Assembly (NCBI GenBank): GCA_944470555.2 | Contig: OX104134.1 | Coordinates: 8,287,248-8,351,247 of the forward strand | From: Heterobilharzia americana | Lineage: Eukaryota; Platyhelminthes; Trematoda; Strigeidida; Schistosomatidae | Reading direction: 5' to 3' | DNA: 64,000 nucleotides | Part shown: in pieces, positions 54,151-56,530 of the stretch | Numbering within the stretch: position 1 is the first letter of the stretch | How the letters are laid out: each line of letters starts with the position of its first letter | Notes under the pieces: generated by a model | Told to the model about the DNA's origin: nothing | Database searches by the model: none | The model's input: only the letters and a program-made list of their open reading frames with translations | Made by a program: the position numbers and the translations under genes

Positions 54151-56448
54151 ACTTATTGAATATGCGTCAAACTGAGTTCATATCCATCTATATATGCACA
54201 TATACATTGACTTTTTCCCGAAACCATCACCCTTATACAAGTGGGATCACCATAGGATCACTTCATGAGAGACATGGAAGCTAGGTATAGGATTTTGGTT
54301 AAGATGTACATCAGTTGGTGTGGTTGTAATGCTTCATCTACTGGTGGCTAGGATGAATATTACGCATACCTAGTCAACGTCTACCCCATCACACAATATG
54401 TTAGCTGAAGTAGGGTTAGTTTGGTAAAATGTTAATATTGACCAAACTAAAACCTCGCCTCAGTCCAGTCCGTGACTATTGGTCTGAACCATGTAGGGTG
54501 TGTGGGCGTACATTTTGAACCCTATGAGGTAACCAAAACAGATGGTTGATGACTAAGTAATAGGCCTCAGAATCAATCTCAGTGGCACAGATGTATCCAC
54601 GACTTATCTTCATATTGATGGTTGTATAACATTCTATCTGATTTAATCCCTTCTTTTCATCCAATAGCTTTCTATAATCTTCAATTATATTATTTCCATT
54701 TACTTAACTTTCTACTTGTTGTGGGGTTATGAGGCGGAGCAACCTAAGCCGTTACGTAGCACTTGATTTCGACTGACTGATTGACTGATTTCCTTCAAGA
54801 AAGAAAATCATAATTTTCATTAAGTGATTGATTTCTATTGAATCCCAAAGCGTAAACTATTGTATACCACTGTTTCTAAACAATTTATTCCTATGTATTC
54901 ACTACTCAAAGTATGGTAGCAGCTTCTTTATGCACTTTTCTCGTGTGGTAGATTTTGATACCTAAAACAAGTGAGAACTACGCACCCATTTTTAAATCTA
55001 CGTATGTTTAATACTGAACTCAATGTTGTATACCATCATTTTTATTCAGATTTTTTAAAATCTTGATTAACACAACTGTTTCATGTGGTAGTGTTTACCT
55101 TGTGGATGACAATATCTAATGTTCTCTAACCTTCAATAAACACTTATCAATAAAATAACTTTAAATTTTAACAAGCATTTGCATTGTTTAAAGCAAAAAT
55201 AACAATTCTGCATAGGGACTAGGGTATTCACCTTACGATTCCACCACTCGCCTGATGCTAAATTTGGACAAAAAACTACTGATCACTAGGTAGCTTCGTA
55301 GGGTTACGACGTCAGTGAGTTTACCACTCTTAGTAAGTGTAACTTGGATATTCTCTCTAATAACGTGGGAAATGTTATGCTCTTGGAAATTTACCTATCA
55401 CTATTCAAGTTATATGAGTTATGCTAATTCAGAATGACAACTGTTCTCATTAGTAATTTGTTTACTGATACCTTTCAGCACGTGGATAGACTTCAATTGA
55501 AACCATTTCAGTTACTGGTTTGTATCGTCCATGCTATCCACCGATGAAGTTAGGTAATGCAATAATCTCTGGTAAAAAGATAGTTCCAGATGTTGCACTG
55601 GATTTAATCAGAAAAATAACACTTACCCTCATTTTAACCTTAAGAAAAGAATACATGTCACCTTATTTATTAATAGAAATGAAATATCTTTTCTCCTTAC
55701 TTTCAACTTAGTTGACGTGGGCTGCTGAATATTCTGCTACGGGAAGTCGACGTTTAACATTGCCCAGTCGTAACAATTTCTTTACTCGTGCTCTTATTGA
55801 GGAAGTTGACTTGCCACTGGGTTATGCATCGTGTATCACAGATTTTCATACAGGGTTCCTGTTTTGCCCACCAGTTAACCGTGCATACGATCCTCTAGGC
55901 GCAACATTCACAAGTCCCGATTGGCGTGGTCTTATTTCTTCCCGACTACCAAGTGTAAAACGTGATCCATCTGTCTTGGATACTCATAAATGGGGTCTTA
56001 TTGAACAAGAATTGCTGGGAATTGGTCCATATGGCTTGTTTTCGGAACTTCGTAAAGCTATGAAATCGCCTATTTGGTGGCTTAAGCAAATCGGTTTCAA
56101 TGTGAATAATTTTCTCACAAAGTTTGACACATTTGACGGCAGTATGGAGAGTAATAGTAGAAACCCTTTGAAATGCGGATTACCTTTATTTCCCATTGAC
56201 ATTACATCCACTAATTCAATTGGTCATACTCACAATCAAGTATATCAACAATTAAATAGCAAACTTGAACGTCTCAGTATGCTTGGATCGAGTCGTTTAA
56301 CCCCGGGTGGATCATATGGCAGTGGATTATCAAGCTTTCTTCTTGACCCAATGGATGTCAATGATGAAATGGCTTTACCTCTGTTGCCTGCTAATACAAT
56401 GTTTGGACCTGAAGTAAGTGTGAGGGATTTTGTTTTCTTTGGAGATTT

Positions 56449-56530
<82 letters not shown>

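Larger units (their letters stand above)
53440..54800 (+). mobile_element. LINE family 2 remnant with nested insertion
   Basis: MVDLGHTDDMVLFNEDADKM (from 53561) is the palm motif of family 2, with HTDD in place of the catalytic ADD box, followed by MLGMHFSAHKCEFLLQSSSE. The sequence is interrupted at about 53.94-54.15 kb by a hammerhead-SINE tail fragment and an (AT)n tract, then resumes with decayed C-terminal sequence and the family 3' tail ending in GACTGACTGATTGACTG. Confidence 0.82.
52080..55711. other. Intron q-s
   Basis: 3.6 kb. LINE family 2 remnant at 53.44-54.80 kb with a nested SINE fragment and (AT)n. 52.1-53.4 and 54.8-55.7 kb show nothing I can name. Confidence 0.65.

Noticed and set aside
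55480..55552. Possible extra teneurin exon (frame reading SVTGLYRPCYPPMKL before a gtaatg)
   Set aside because: Joining exon q directly to 55712 keeps phase 0 and gives exactly the spacing expected in teneurins, whereas the candidate breaks the phase to the next exon.
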